The notes: generated by a model from the letters alone, not told the origin. Shown: positions 23,036-35,806, counted from the stretch's first letter. The stretch: DNA of 64,000 nt from Gonium pectorale (GCA_001584585.1 LSYV01000022.1:361058-425057); one strand, 5' to 3'. A program made the numbers and translations.

Positions 23036-24789
23036 TACGTATGCATCAAGCGTAATGCGCCCCTGAGCGCCAAACCGCAGGGCTAAAGTTCCCGGAGGAC
23101 TTCACACTGAGCCCTTCTGCATTCCCTAGAGTGTGCTCGTTCTTATTTTTAGCTGTGTAGGATGAGGATAGTCGGTAGAGAGCGATTTGGCATGTACGGC
23201 ATGTACGGCATCGGATTTCGTGACAAACCTTTTTGGTGCCGGGCCCCCCCCTCGCGTCCTCTGCCTCCATAACATCCGCATCCAACCTATCAACCATCTC
23301 ATTCGGCCCCGCCCTGAAAGGAGCAACTGCTCCGAACACCTAACCCTGGGCCCCAACCCCCACACCTAACGTCGCCATGAGCTCGACACAGCGCGCCTCG
23401 CGGCCGACCAGCATAGAGGCAGGTCTAACAGAAGCATAATAATGTATTCGTCTCGGAGTTGCCAACCAGAGCACCGCAGTCTAGGTGGCACGAGTCACTC
23501 GTGACCTCTGCAATACTCAGGCCATGGGCAGGGCCAGGCAGGAGGAGCTTTAGGGAGTCGATCTGGCTGCTGTGCTCATGGGTTCAAAGACCCACACGCT
23601 CCAGGCAGACGGCGATGGGCGGCAGTCGGGCCCTGAGCGCGCTGGGCGCCACAGGTGGCAGGCCGCGGGACAGGTAGCTGGGGGGCTGGAACATGCATAC
23701 ACACACCCGCTCGGTAGCTGGGTGGCGAGCCTCTATATTGCGCGGCCCGTGTGCGGTTTTTCTCATGCCCTGCCATGACCCCCCGAAATGGCACCAGGCC
23801 CGTGCGCTGGGGCCGTGGCTGGCGCAAAACAGGTGGGACTAGCAGGGCAGCCCTGGCAGCCACATGTGGCTCTGGGCGGCTGCCAACTGCAGGGATTCAA
23901 CGTCTGCGCCACCTCAACCGCTCAAGGGCATGTAAGTANNNNNNNNNNNNNNNNNNNNCCCCGACCCCCCAAAAGGACTATCTATCACTATCTTTGGAAG
24001 GACCATACAGCGGGGCTTGGGCTTCGGGCCGCCGCCCGGGTACGGTGCACAGGCGGTTGCTCGTTATCCCAGGTCGTTGTCAGTTTGCTGTTAATCTTTG
24101 GCAATCCTAATAGTGAACAGTATGCAAAGTGTCCGCTTTCGCTGCAATGAGGGCGCTGTGCAGAAACCGGTCCTCCCTTGCAGCGGGCGAGCGTGGCTCC
24201 CGAGCGCTCGCGTTTCCAGCGTCGCAGCTAAGGCCATGTAGATCGACAGCAAATCCTTCTAGGTCCACAATATTGAGCTTGCCGAGCAGAAGCGCAGGAG
24301 GCGTGCAATGCGAGCGGAGGCGGAGACTCATCGCTCGCACTTCTGCACACTGGTGGTGAGGCGCTGTGGCTGGTGGTCGATTCCCAATAGCATAGTGATT
24401 TTTGTCGGGGGTACTGAGCGCGCCAATCGATGCCCACCATCCACCCTCCCCGAAACCTCCCACGCCGCTAAACCCGTGAGACGGGCGCATGATGCCATTT
24501 CGGTGTTGCCTCATCCCTGATTGCACCCGACCCCCACCCCCAGAGTGCCCTCGTGATGTGTTTAGCCGCCTCCGCAATCTGGGGCCCCACCACAATCCTC
24601 ACCCCGCCCTCCCTCCATCGCCTACACCCCTCGGCGCTTCGTATCATGCTCCCCTGCCCATCCTCGTCGCAAACCCACATCCAATTGGGCCATGAAGACC
24701 CGTCTCGTCCTTCGCGAGCATCGCCGCGCCGACCACGCCTCCCCCACCCCGTCGCCCCGACCCATGACTCCCTCCCCACATCCCCGCCC
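23036..24789. other. Interval with assembly gap; possible small exon
   Basis: Separates the minus-strand gene starting at 23035 from the + strand gene to its right, so it should hold both promoters. A possible + strand exon of 39 bases (reading GFNVCATSTAQGH) lies between an acceptor-like CTGCAG and a strong donor GTAAGT, right against the gap. It could be a 5' exon of the gene at 24790-27218 but cannot be joined across the Ns. Confidence 0.35.
23939..23958. other. Assembly gap (20 N)
   Basis: Twenty Ns, the same length as the other gap in this window, so probably a fixed-size placeholder rather than a measured distance. Confidence 0.99.
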
Positions 24790-27218
24790 CCTTCGCCGGT
24801 GCTTGTCCCAAGGGAGGACGAGGAGGAGTTCGACGCTCTGACGGAGCTGGTCGTGCCGAAGCGGCTGCATGTGGCGGTGGTGGCCCCCTCGCAGCAGGCG
24901 GCGGACCAGGCCGGAGCAGCCGCCTGGGCTGCAGCCTCGGAGGGGGCCGAGGGCGCCATGATGGCAGCTGCAGGCGGCAAGTTCGCCACGGGGTTCTCGT
25001 CGTCGCGGGTACGGGCCGTTCCGGCGGGGCGTCTGCTGCAGTATGCCGAGCGTGTGTGTGGATGCAACGGGTTGGCTCGCGTCAGGGATGTAGCCCCGGT
25101 GTAGGTCGTGCGCTCTTGCCGGCACGTTGCTGCTCCTGCTGAAGAATCGCCCGGGCAGCGCACCTGATGACGCACGTGACTACAGCTGTCAATCACCGCA
25201 GCTGGGCGCGGTAGTACTGTAGTGTAAGGTCCTCCACTCCGTTCTACGCGTTGGGCACGGATCCCGCCTCCCGCCTCCTGCGTGGTGCCCTTGATACGCC
25301 AGCCATGTTGATCCTTCAGGTTTACCCGCGTGCAATGCCCCCAACCTCCATGTGTGCAATGCCGCCGGCGGTGCCGGCGCCGCCGGCGTTCCCATCCCCG
25401 TCCCCGCCCTCATCATCTCCCATGCCCATGCCCATACCCATGCCCATGCCCATGCCCATGCCCGTGCCCATACCCATGCCCATGCCCGTGCCCATGCCCA
25501 TGCAGAGCAAGCCGGAGGCGGAGGCGCTCTGGCAGCGCCTGCGGCAGGACGGGCCGCCGTTCTTCAAGAAGATTCGCACACGTTCCGCACTTGACACCCT
25601 TGAGGTTAGCCCCCTACCCCCCGACTGGCCCCTGCACCGGTCTGTTGCGCTGCCCTGGGGGTCGGGGCTACCGGATAGAAACGAACACAGACGAGCAGGA
25701 GGTTTGGCTCCGCGTATAGGACCGTGCAGGAGGGCAGGAGGGCGTGCGGGGGGGGCCTGCAGAAAGGGGAGGCGGGGACGGTGGGAGGCCGGGAGGAAGG
25801 GGAAGCGGGCTTTGCAGCCCCGCATGGCGCTGCATGGTGCACACATACAACGCAGCTGGCAATCAGAGTGCAATTGAAGAGGTTCCACACACGCGGTCCG
25901 CACCGGACATCCGTGGGGCGGGCCGGGCCCTCGCGCGCGCCTCTGTGGCGGCGCCACGCGGGGCCCCTGCCGCCCGTCCGCCTGGGAGCCCACCGGGCCG
26001 CTGTGCCTCGTGCGCGTCACGGGCGTTGCAAGTGCACAGGTAGCACCGAAGGCGCAGCTGTGGACGTGTTGAAATGGAACGACGAGCGTAAGCGCGAACG
26101 TGATGGTGTTGTTGTAGGACCCAGCTCCAGCTGTGGACGTGTGGACGTGCATCCTATCGTGAAACTTGGGCCCAGCGGTCCCCCTCAGCTCCGGCAGCAG
26201 CCACACGGACATTTGCGGCATGGCCTCTTTTGCACCCAGCCAGCGCAAGGCGTCACAGAGCACCTCCTGTGGCACACATACGCTACCCCTTACCTGGCTA
26301 ACATCCCGTGCCCGCAAACACGGCCTCCACAAATTCGCGCCACCATACCGTATCCTCTGCCGCCAGGACCCCGCCGCCGATGCCGCGCGCGCCAGCTCCG
26401 CTGCGGAGGAGCTGTGGCGGGAGCTGTGCGGCCAGACGTGGCGGGTGGAGCTGGACTACGGGCTGGCTGGGTCAGAGGAGCCGCGGGACGACTTGTTGCT
26501 TGCGGTCAGCGGGTGGGTGCTGGGCGGGGTGGGGCGGCGGCGAGGGCGGGGACGCATGGGGGTGTGGAACGCAGCCGGCGCCGAGCGGCACGTTGGACAG
26601 GGCAGCGTGTGGTCCGGTCTTTGGCGCAGTTCTGTGTAGGGTGGGGAACTGTGAGTGCAGGCGCTTAAAACGATGGCGGGAGGGGCGGGGGAGGGAAGGT
26701 GGTGTGGTTTTGTGCAAGGGAGGTGTGCTTTGGGGGGCCCCTCGCAGGTGGTTGCGTGCGAGCCGCGGGGCAAAAGGACCTCGGGGTGGCGAGACAGGGG
26801 TGGGAACGCAACAGCGCATAGTGATAGTAGCGGAGATGGGGAAGCAGACCTGCGCCCTCGTGCCGGCGCAGGCGGCTTTAGGCAATTTGTGGTTTCGGGC
26901 TTCGCCATATTCCACAAATAGAAGCCGCGTTGTCATGTCCATACATCCACACGACACTGAATGCACAATCCACCCGTGCGCGCGGCCCTGCCCGTGCTGC
27001 CCGTCTTTGCTGCCTCGCGCCGTAGGCTGGCGGCCACGCGGCTCTTGTCGCATGCCGACTTGGCGGCAGAAGACGCGGCCCGCCGTGGCGGCTACACGCT
27101 CGTGGAGGTGCCCGGGTACAACGCGTCAGAGCAGGGCGGCGAGCCGCTGCGCAGCTGGCGGCAGCTGCAGCCCCGGCTCCTTGCGACCCACGGGTCGGGG
27201 ACGACCGTCGCGGCGTGA
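24790..27218 (+). CDS. Unrecognised protein with (Pro-Met)n tract, 5' incomplete
   Basis: Four phase-compatible exons: about 24790-25008, 25320-25604, 26367-26512 and 27026-27218, ending in TGA. The first reads an acidic start then LTELVVPKRLHVAVVAPSQQ, suggesting a beta strand in a folded domain. The second has a Pro/Met/Val/Ile repeat, then a charged helix (QSKPEAEALWQRLRQDG). The third reads SSAAEELWRELCGQTWRVEL. The last ends RRGGYTLVEVPGYNASEQ before a short tail. The last two exons faintly recall the end of a RAP domain, as in organelle RNA-binding OPR proteins, but key features are not clear and I do not assign it. The start codon and upstream exons are unknown and may lie across the gap. 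Head to head with the membrane-protein gene at 23035 and tail to tail with the ACBP gene. Confidence 0.5.
25422..25504. repeat. CCCATG-type hexanucleotide repeat in an exon
   Basis: CCCATG units with some CCCATA and CCCGTG variants run for about 80 bases and encode alternating Pro with Met, Ile or Val. The repeat stays in frame in the exon 25320-25604. Confidence 0.9.
26066..26130 (-). repeat. Short dispersed repeat (SINE-like), copy 2, truncated
   Basis: Minus-strand copy of the element at 17201-17299. It matches through the T-rich tail, the CGCTTACGCTCGTCG block and GGAGCTGGGTCCTAC, then stops before the B-box-like part. It lies antisense in the intron 25605-26366 of the + strand gene. Confidence 0.6.
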
Positions 27219-28467
27219 AGCTCGGGTGACAATGCTGGGCAGAAGAGCAGGCACCGGCTAAGTGATGAGCTGGTAACCGCTTGAAGAAGGCCCTGGGATG
27301 GCCTCAACACCGTTGCGTTGCGGGTGTGCTTGAAGCAAGAATAAAATACTCCAGGGAAGAGCGGGAGGAGGGAACAAGAGGGAGCCTTTTTGCTGTGAGC
27401 TCGTGCTGCGAGGGCTGGACGCGAGGAGTGACACGGCGGGTATGGTATGGTGGTCAGCCGTGGGCAGTCCGCACGGGTTTGCTCCTGGATTGGATGTGTG
27501 AAAAGGCAGGCGGCCGTATACTGTCGCTTGACTGCACAAGCCCACGTTGAAAGCTTGCTGCGTAGGTGGTGCGCCGGAAATGACGGTAATGCAAGGGCGT
27601 GTCTGGCGTGTTTACCTCATGATACCGCGGGAACACCGCGTGGGGCAGTCAGGTGGCTGACTTACTCATGCTGATGGCCCCCAACAAAATATGTTTCGCG
27701 GAGCATTGCGCGTTTCGCGGCCACCGCAAGCCTCTCGCAGAAAAGAGCTGTTCAGCGGGAATGCTTGCCTGCCGCTGACCGGCAATACAACCTCTCCACA
27801 AATGTCTGCCGAGTCCGAACATGAAAGGCATGTCATCCACATCTCTGCCTGTTCAAGCATGCAGTCCGAGCACCTACTTCGCAACCTACGGTACAGAAAC
27901 ACGGTGAGATAAACACACTTAAGCCGGCCACCAGCCCTGCTCTGTTCTGTTGTGGAGCCATCGGAGTGGCATTCATCCCTCTTCACCGAAGCGACCACAT
28001 GAACGGCATGTGCCGTGGCGCCTTCTCGTCGGCCGCAGTGCCTTAGCCCAGCACATGACGCGGATCAACAAACAGTCGGTAATCCCAACGGCTGCAGCGG
28101 TGTATCTCGCGCTCACCCGCTCGTGAGTGTCGAAGCCACCTGTAGTGCATTGCGTGACTGTGCTCCTCACACGGTCAAGTCCGCTAAACAATAAGGGCAA
28201 TGACTGCCCATGAATCTGGCCCGGATCAACACTACGCGCATACTGAACAAAGCCCGCCTCGTCACGGCATTCGAGGCCCTGCCGAGAGCCCCAACAGAAC
28301 TAAAGGCCTAAAGCGGCCACGCGTCAGCCACATGCAACTGCACACCAAGGACAAGCACCCTCGTTCGTGCGTATTTTCGCCTCTTTGCGCAGTGCACACC
28401 GGCAGTCATAAGGATGGACTCCTGCATGGAGGAGGCGATGCCATTATCCGGTAAGCCAGACAGCTCC
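27219..28467. other. 3' intergenic interval between convergent genes
   Basis: Lies between two stop codons facing each other (27218 on + and 28468 on -), so it should hold both 3' UTRs. I see no domain and no clear TGTAA on either strand. A 110-residue minus-strand open frame at 27998-27666 shows nothing recognisable. Confidence 0.45.
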
Positions 28468-31400
28468 TTAGGACGAGCCGCTGCCGCCTCCGGCGATGTA
28501 GCCCCACAGGCCTCCGCCGCCCTTCTTGGCGGCCGCTTCCCGCTCCGCGGCCGCCTTGGCTGCCTCCTTCTCCGCCGCCTCCTTTGCCGCGCGCACCTGG
28601 CTCAGCTTGGCCTGGTGGGAGTAAGGAGAGCACGAGCGGCGGGAAGAGAGCAAAAGCTGCGTTTCAGCCAGAGGTGCCGGGGCCCTATAGCATATGGCAT
28701 CTGAGGCGAGGCGAGGCCAAGCACCAAGCCGAGGTCCCTGCGCAACCCTTGGCCCAACGACCCATGCAGCCACCAGCAAATCGCGGGTCCCTTTCATTGC
28801 AGTATCGATGCAACGAAGATACTACTCCGAAGCACGTACGACCGTTACCCAACTTCCGCTGGCGCCCCTCGACGGGGAGCTTCATCTGCTCATGAATAAG
28901 AACACCGTACAACGGAGCACCCAACCCCAGTGTTCAACCGCCTGGGGACGTGTGATGCCACCACCCCGCCCCCTTGCATTTGATCCCGCCCTCGCACCTG
29001 CATCTCGGCTGACTGGGCCTCCAGCTTGAGCACCTTGGACTGCTCGGCGCCCAGCGCGGCGCGCGACTCCTCCAGGGCCTGACGCAGGTGCAAGCGGACG
29101 GCGATCCTTAAATTCCAGGCCCCCGACACGACCGCCGCCGCCATCCAGACGCCCCATGCAAGGCATGTCGACCCGCCCAACATGACGCCCACGCAAGCTC
29201 AGACTGACGAACAGCAACACCTCACCCCAACCACTCCAGCCACCACACGTCAGCATACCTTGTTCGCCTCCGCGAGCGCCGCCTGTGCGGTGGCCAGCTG
29301 CTTACGCAAGACCGCCAGCTCGTGCGCCGCGCCCTCCTTGGCCGCCACTGACTCCCGAATGGCTCCCTCCGCCTCCCGCCGCGCGCCCTCCAGCTGCGCC
29401 TTGAGCTCCGCCACCTGTTGCCGCAGGTCCGCGATCACGGCTGCGTCCGTCGGCGGCGCCGGCACCGCCGGGGCGGCCGGCTTGGCCGGCCTGGCGGGAG
29501 CAGCCTCTGCCGCCTTACCGGCAGATGCGGCCGCTGCCTTGCCCTTGTCGGAGCCTCTGGCCGTCGCGGAGGCCTCCGTTGCTTTCCGCGACTCGACATT
29601 TGTCGCCGCCACGGCCGTGGGTCCGGCCAGCAGCGCCGCCGAGCCCTCGGGCGCGCGGAAGAGGCTCACCGCGTTCTGGTACTTTCCGTTGTAGCCTCCG
29701 AACGCGCACAGGACCCGCTCCTTGGGCAGCACCACCAGGCTGATGCCCTCGCTGCTGAGCGGGTCGCGCAGCGCCACCTGCCAGTGGGTAGCGCGTTTGG
29801 TTGACGGTTAATGGGTCCAATACGTCGCCGAAACGTTGAACATGGACTTCCGAAGGACGGCTTGCAGCCCTACAACAGCGAAGGGCTTCACACCCTGCGG
29901 CGTACCAGGGACGCTATTGCGCGGAGGCGCGTGACCTCCCGTCACTCTATCGGCCCGTTGCGCTTTGTCCCGCCCCGCGCTGCCCCGCCCACTGGCCACC
30001 CACCGACGTCACCACATGCCACGTCACTCCGCCGCCCTCCGCCAGGCGCGCCAGGTCCGCCGCCAGAAGGTCGGTGCAGCCGCGCACGTTGTTGCCGCCG
30101 CCCACGATGTACCAGATGTCGCCCAGCACCACGCCCGAGTGGCCGGCGCGCGGAGCCACCTTGGCGCCGGCCTGCGGCGGGCATGCGGGCGAGGGCACCA
30201 GGCAGGCACGCGGCGCGACGGGTTCAAGGACTGAGCAGGCACTTACAGACGAGGCACCGCATGTGTTAATGCCCGTGAGAGTTGACAGTAGGGTGGGTGC
30301 CGTGTGGGTGCCCCAAGACTCGGGTGCACGGCAGGCGGCATGCCCCGCATTCCGCATACGCCAGCCCGTGACCGCACCGTACACCGTACACCGGCGAAGC
30401 ATGTTCGCCTAGACTTGCTGGCCCGCCTAGACTCGTTGGTCCGTACAGCGCGAGGCTGCGCCCAGGCCAAGGCATCCCAGTAGGAGGTGACAGGCCGCCG
30501 GCGACCGCACCTGCGGCGGCTGCGACCAGGCCAGCTGCTCCGTGTCGAGCATGTGCAGGTCGCTGTAGCATGTGGCGACGGAGCCGCCTGCGCCGTGAGT
30601 GGGGCAGCCACAGCAACTTGTGATAGGGTTCGAAGCATGGGGTTGAATCCAAGGTTCGCGACCGAAGGTCTCACATGCATACAATGTCCATGAATGCGTC
30701 GGGCCGGAGATGATATCGTGTGTTCTCAACGCGCAGCGCGATGCCCTATTGTCGCGGTTCACAGCATCCAAATTACAGAGCTCCGTATGGCAGGGCGGAC
30801 GACGGGCGCGCCGCTCAGCCCCTTCCATCGCCACCAAGCGTGTGGCCCACTCACGCGGACCGGCCCGGGGGGAGAGCCTCACCTCCAAAGAGGAGCACGT
30901 AGCGGTCCCCGAAGGCGGCCGCTGCGCTGGCGGACCGGGCCGCCGGTGCCTTGCCGCTGATCTGCGGGCAAAGAGGGAGCCCATTTGCGCGGTCAGTGCT
31001 TCCATTTTCACCGTAGTCGGGCGCCTCGCTTGCTTTGGCGATGCATCGACGCGCAACGGCAGGCGGCAGCCATGGGTCAGCGCGCGGCGGGTGTGACCGG
31101 GGTATCACCGGGCGCTCAACGCAGCTGCGTTGCCGCAGCTGGGCTCTCGCATTCCGCCCGACGCATTGCTGCCAAACAGCGACGCCGTCTAGGCTACTGT
31201 CGCACCTCCGGGCTGCTCCATGTGAGGGTGGCCAGGTCCAGCACGTGCACGTCCGACAGGGCCCGCCGGTGGCTGTCCTCGCCGCCAATCAGCCAAATCT
31301 TGTTGCTGATGAGCGTCGCCTGCGGGTACCGGTACACCGGGCATGACGACGATTCGTCAGTCGGGGAAGAGAGATACGACGGACGACAAGATCACGCACA

Positions 31401-33748
31401 CGTATGCGGCATATGGGAGTGGCTACGCGGCCTTGGCAGCTTGCGTCGAGAAAGGACACCGCGCGCAAGCCACAGGAGGGCACTTGAGGGCGCGGACATC
31501 CTTCAGTAGTGCCGCACAAGGGCTGCGAGTTGACCCTCAGGCGCCTCACCGTATGGCCCCCGCGCGCAGGTGGCAAGGCGCCCGACATTTCGGGCTCCTC
31601 AATGGTCCGGGCCACGGGGTCGATGACGCGGAGCGTGATGCTCGTGGCGCCCTTTGCCTGTGGAGGGATGGAACCAAGGGCACAACGGCTAGAAGCGCTC
31701 ACCGCGGGCCGACTCAGCAAGAAAAATCGCCCGATTGCTGCACTTGCGGGTCAGCCATCCCGCCCGCCATCAGGGAGAGACGCAGGAGCAGAAAAATAGC
31801 AGGCAAAGCAGTTGTCAGCGCGGAGTTCAGCCATGGCCCATTGGTGTGCGCCCTGGGGTGCAACGCGGCACAAACCGCACGCAAACAAAGTGCAGGATGT
31901 GGGCAACCTGTGTGAGCCTGATTACTCGGGACCGAAAGTCCCACGCTCTTGATACCGGCGGACATGTACCGCCTGGCAGCCAAGGAACGCCTGACGCGAC
32001 GGCGTACAGACCGACCTTGGTGTGGCCCCCGAGGACATACAGCTTGCCGTTCCACGCAGTCGCCGAGTGCCCGGCCGTGGGCGGGAACGCGGACGACGCG
32101 GAGGCCGGGGCCGCCGCCGGCTCGCCGGCTGCCGGGCCGCCGGCTGCGGGCTGGAATTGCACCGGCGACCACGCGGCCGTGGTAAGGTCCAGGGCCCACA
32201 CGTCGGACAGGTAGCGCCCACCTGAGGCCGCAGCAGGTGGAGGCCATTCTTGTGGAGGAGTGCACATCAACGATCTTCCCAGGCCCATGTTTGCGTGTAC
32301 GGGACTGGAGGCGGCCAACTAGCTTGGCGCCGTTGGCTCTTGGCTGGGCCCTGTCCTCGCACCCCGGCCCCGTACCGAATGCACCCACGGGCGCTGAGAC
32401 GGTGGCAGGCGCACAGCGCCTGTGCACTGAGCCAGGTACCGAGCCCTCCCTGCCAGCTGCTAAACCCCTTTTTACCGTAGTTGCCGCCCAGGACGTAGAC
32501 CGAGCCTCCCACCAGAGCCGCCGCCGACTCGTAGCGCGGCAGTGGCTTCTTGCCGCCCTCGTTGCCCGCGCTGTCCAGCTGCGTCCACAACCCCAGCACC
32601 GAACGCTCAGCGACCGAGCGCGCCGCTGCGTTGCCCGAGCCTGCCACACAAGGCAGGTGTTCCTCAGCCAGGTGGCCCGAGCTCAGATGCAGTTATGGCG
32701 CAATGCGTGAGTGGCCCCATGCGCCTGATAACATTGGAAGGAGTGAAATTGCTGTTGGTACCCAGGTGACCGCTTTACGTCTCCCCCGCTCCTCCATTGC
32801 CGGCGTGCAGAGCGTCCTTCCTGGCGTCGCCAAGCGTGTTGGACCCGCTTGCACTCACCCGCGCCCGACTCCTCCTGCTGCAGACGCGTCCACCAGTCCG
32901 GCTGCGGGCCAGGGCACCAGCAACATGGGCGCTCTTGGGCATCAGGGTGTACGACCATGCTACTGTAACCTCACAGAAGCCCGCAAGGTGTCGGAACAAT
33001 GAGGCCCGTGCAGTTGCTTGGCAGTCTCCTTCTGCACGTGCCCAACCAGAGATAGGCTGCGTCGCATCCACGCTGCCCCAGCCCGTGCGGGCCACCGGCT
33101 TTGCCACTCATGCTCACCTGCTCCTCGTCCAGCGTCCTGACGAACAGACGCATGGCCTCAATGGTCGTCATCTTGCCAAGCTCCTTCCAGCCCTGCCACT
33201 TCGTTGACTCAACTACATTCCAGCCCCTGGCAGGAGGCGGCGGGCGTGCAATCAGCGAGAGCGTGCGCTGTCCTCAATGATCTGGGTTAGTGCGCAGGCT
33301 TTGGAACGAGGCCACGACGAGCTCTCGCCAGAGGCCTGTCGCCAGGCGCCAATGAGGCATAGGGACGTCAGTGCTGGTGTGTAGTACTGCCGGGTGCTTC
33401 GGGTGCACTCACCATGGCTTTGGGGTGGTGTTTGGACCGACGGTAGCCTGCTGGTTGAGGGCATACAGCAGCAGTTGGTTCTCCTGCGACAGGGCCTTGG
33501 CGCCTGCACCACAGCGCACATTAGATCGCAATTAGAGGGCGTGAAGGGAGGGATGCACAGTGCTACACTTGGGCCCGCAGGGACCTTGAGTAGAGCAAGG
33601 CACAGCCAGGCGCAGGTCCGCAACAGCTGTCAGCCCGGACGATGGACGTAGCCAAGGCCCACTCACCGCTAGGCTGCAGGTTCCAGAACTTCGCAGCAGC
33701 GTGAAATTTATCCGGGTACGCTAACGGGCACTGCTGCTGTTGTGGCAT
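28468..33748 (-). CDS. Kelch-repeat acyl-CoA-binding protein (land-plant class IV type)
   Basis: Binds long-chain acyl-CoA esters for lipid transport, probably in the cytosol. Exons: 33748-33667, 33503-33413, 33226-33118, 32901-32859, 32640-32476, 32221-32016, 31657-31550, 31319-31206, 30961-30883, 30587-30511, 30171-30004, 29777-29259, 29078-28998, 28611-28468; 661 residues, in frame throughout. Residues 9-95 form the ACB domain: YPDKFHAAAKFWNLQPS, then LLLYALNQQATVGPNTTPKP, KWQGWKELGKM and EAMRLFVRTLDEE. Kelch blades follow (residues about 110-415), with VYVLGG, LYVLGG, IWLIGG, YVLLFGG and IWYIVGG strands and a last one in exon 12 (CAFGGYNGKYQN). After an Ala/Pro linker, residues about 515-645 are a coiled coil. 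The order ACB, kelch, coiled coil and the total size fit Arabidopsis ACBP4/5. Starts 344 bases from the DUF493 start codon, divergently. Confidence 0.93.
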
Positions 33749-34092
33749 GCTGTTGGCTTCTCGATGATGATCGCGTGGGTCTCGCGTCTGTCAACGCCGA
33801 ATCAGCCCCTTCACACTTAGAATGCTATATGTGAAGCAGTCAAGCAGGATGTCGGGGTCGACGAAGCGAACAAGAATAACACCTTCAAACCGACGAAGAC
33901 TTCAGCAGACGTAAGCTGCGCACCTATGGACCTATGGTGCGTACACTGCGTGCCTATATTCCACAGCTGCTGCAAAGTCCATATCAAACTGTGGGACTGG
34001 CTCGGCTCGTCCACTAGCAGTAGTACCCAATTTGTGGCTTCAGCACTTCCGCCAGCATTACAAGCCCGTTCGTTATTTACTGCTCGATAACC
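33749..34092. promoter_or_regulatory. Shared divergent promoter interval, ACBP and DUF493 genes
   Basis: Only 344 bases separate the ATG of the ACBP gene (33748, minus) from the ATG of the DUF493 gene (34093, plus). Both promoters and 5' UTRs must fit here unless a gene has a non-coding upstream exon. No clear TATA box is visible. The interval is less GC-rich than the neighbouring exons. Confidence 0.6.
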
Positions 34093-35806
34093 ATGCACTG
34101 CCCCATCTCCTCGCGGCTTCGGCCTTCGTCTGCCACTGCGCCGTGCGGCGCTCGGCATTCTGTAAGTGTACAGAACCGCGTTGCAGTAGGCTTTCGCTCT
34201 CGGTCGCTTTGCAAGGCTCTTGAGGACGGGCAGCAGCCAGAGGTATCCCAAGCCGCCAGCGCCAGCGCCAGCACATCTGATTCGTCAACGGGCTTGACAA
34301 GCGCGATCAGTCGGAGCCTAACAGGTACAGAACATTGCGGCAGTCCTGGTGGCCTCGTGCCTTGAGGGCGTGCATGCGCGTAGAATATCATTTGATCGCG
34401 CGGGTGCTTACTGCAATGAGCAAATAGGATGACGCGCTCTTGGGGTCCGCAATGGGATCGGACGGCGTTCCGAGTGTGCCGGGATGTAGGGTTTTCTCTC
34501 CCGAGACTCACCCTGCATACCCCGCGCTGCCGGTCTGGGTCGCGCGTGCGTCTTGCAGTCGTCTGAATCTATCGGATTGTTTGTGAGCTGTTGCGTCCTT
34601 CTTACCCACGCCCACCCCGTGCTACAAGAGTTGTCGAAGGGCAACAACCGCGTGGCGAGCTCCACCAACCTCTTGCTATGTGGCGAGTCCGAAGAGATGT
34701 GGCGGAAACTAGACTTGAAGGTGAAAGCTGCCACGCGTGGCCCAAGCCATACCCTGGGAGTTGCCACGTACCTGCCACATACACTTCACGGCACGTCACC
34801 TGGATCGGGCAGTGAAGCACGTTAACACAATGGACGCTCGTGGCTGCAGGGGACGAGGGCGATTCAACGCCGCTGTGTCCGATTCCTGAGACGTTGCCAC
34901 GATGTAGTTGATTTTTAGCTCACCACTTGCTGTGTCCCCTCTGCGCAGGTAAACAAGTACCCCATTCAGCGGTCCTTCACGGCGATCGGGACGGGCGGGC
35001 AGGAGTTTAGGAAAGCGATGGTAAGCAGCCCGCTGTTGGCAGGGTGAGCAAGGCACCTGGCAGTGCCGCTTGTGGCTTTCGGTTCCAGCATTGATGCACG
35101 TGCAGCAGAATGAACTGGTTAAATGATGAGCTCCTCCGCGCCCCACGATTGGGCGCTTGGGCAGCCCTGTGTACCCACGGGTCATTGCGTATCACCGCCC
35201 GGTCCCGACAGGTTGCGGCCGTCGAGAGCGTGGTGGGCTCGGTGCACACCGAGTGCATATCGGAGCGCCACTCCAGCGCGCGTAACTATATCAGCGTCAC
35301 CGTGGGCCCGGTCTGGGTGGAGAACGGCGACCAGGTGGGCCTTGGGAGCTGCGGCAGGAGCGTACCGCCTTTGCCAGGAGGAGAGCAAGTCTGTATGTTG
35401 TGCCGGCAAGCAGCTGAGGGGCTGACGTGCACGCATTGCGCGACCCGCTAGGTCGCGTTTTGGGTATATCTGTGGTGGCCGGTGCCTGACATCTGCCGTT
35501 TGCGTCTGGGCTGGGGTGAGCGTGGAAGGGCTGGCCGCGCGCATCGGCCGCGCGCATCGGCCGCAGCATGATGGATTACCGTAGTTGGGTTTCACGAGTC
35601 CGGAGCGAAGCTGCTGGACAAGTCCTGACTTAAAGCGACCCACAGCTAGATTGCATTCCGGTGTCAGCGATGGGACCCAGGAGTGATCCTTGCAGGCGGC
35701 CAGCGGGGAACCTTATGTGGTGGGACATGCCGTCCTTGTTGCCGCGCAGATCATCCGCATATACGCTAACATGAAGGAGGACTCCCGCGCCCGCTGGATA
35801 ATTTAG
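34093..35806 (+). CDS. DUF493 (YbeD-like) protein with probable plastid transit peptide
   Basis: Small ACT-like-fold protein of unknown biochemical role; plant members are usually plastid-targeted. Exons: 34093-34324, 34629-34720, 34949-35020, 35212-35334, 35750-35806. They give 191 residues with matching phases and a TAG stop. Residues 1-75 are rich in Ser, Ala and Arg and poor in acidic residues at the start (MHCPISSRLRPSSATAPCGA), as in chloroplast transit peptides. The domain fills the rest: STNLLLCGESEEMWRKLDLK, then KYPIQRSFTAIGTGGQEFRK, VAAVESVVGSVHTECISER, NYISVTVGPVWVENGDQ and finally IIRIYANMKEDSRARWII. The start is the first ATG that gives the transit peptide in frame. Its 5' neighbour is the divergent ACBP gene. 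Confidence 0.9.

Noticed and set aside
25322..26332. 336-residue minus-strand open frame
   Set aside because: Shadow of the (Pro-Met)n exon and its following intron. It contains a Met/Gly repeat that is just the complement of CCCATG units.
27026..27218. RAP domain call for the last exon of the unrecognised gene
   Set aside because: GGYTLVEVPGYN is only loosely like the end of a RAP domain, and the expected Asp-Gly-Pro region is not visible upstream.
34408..34767. 119-residue minus-strand frame with FTFKSSFRHISSD
   Set aside because: Antisense to DUF493 exon 2 (34629-34720), whose + strand reading fits a known family in phase with four other exons.
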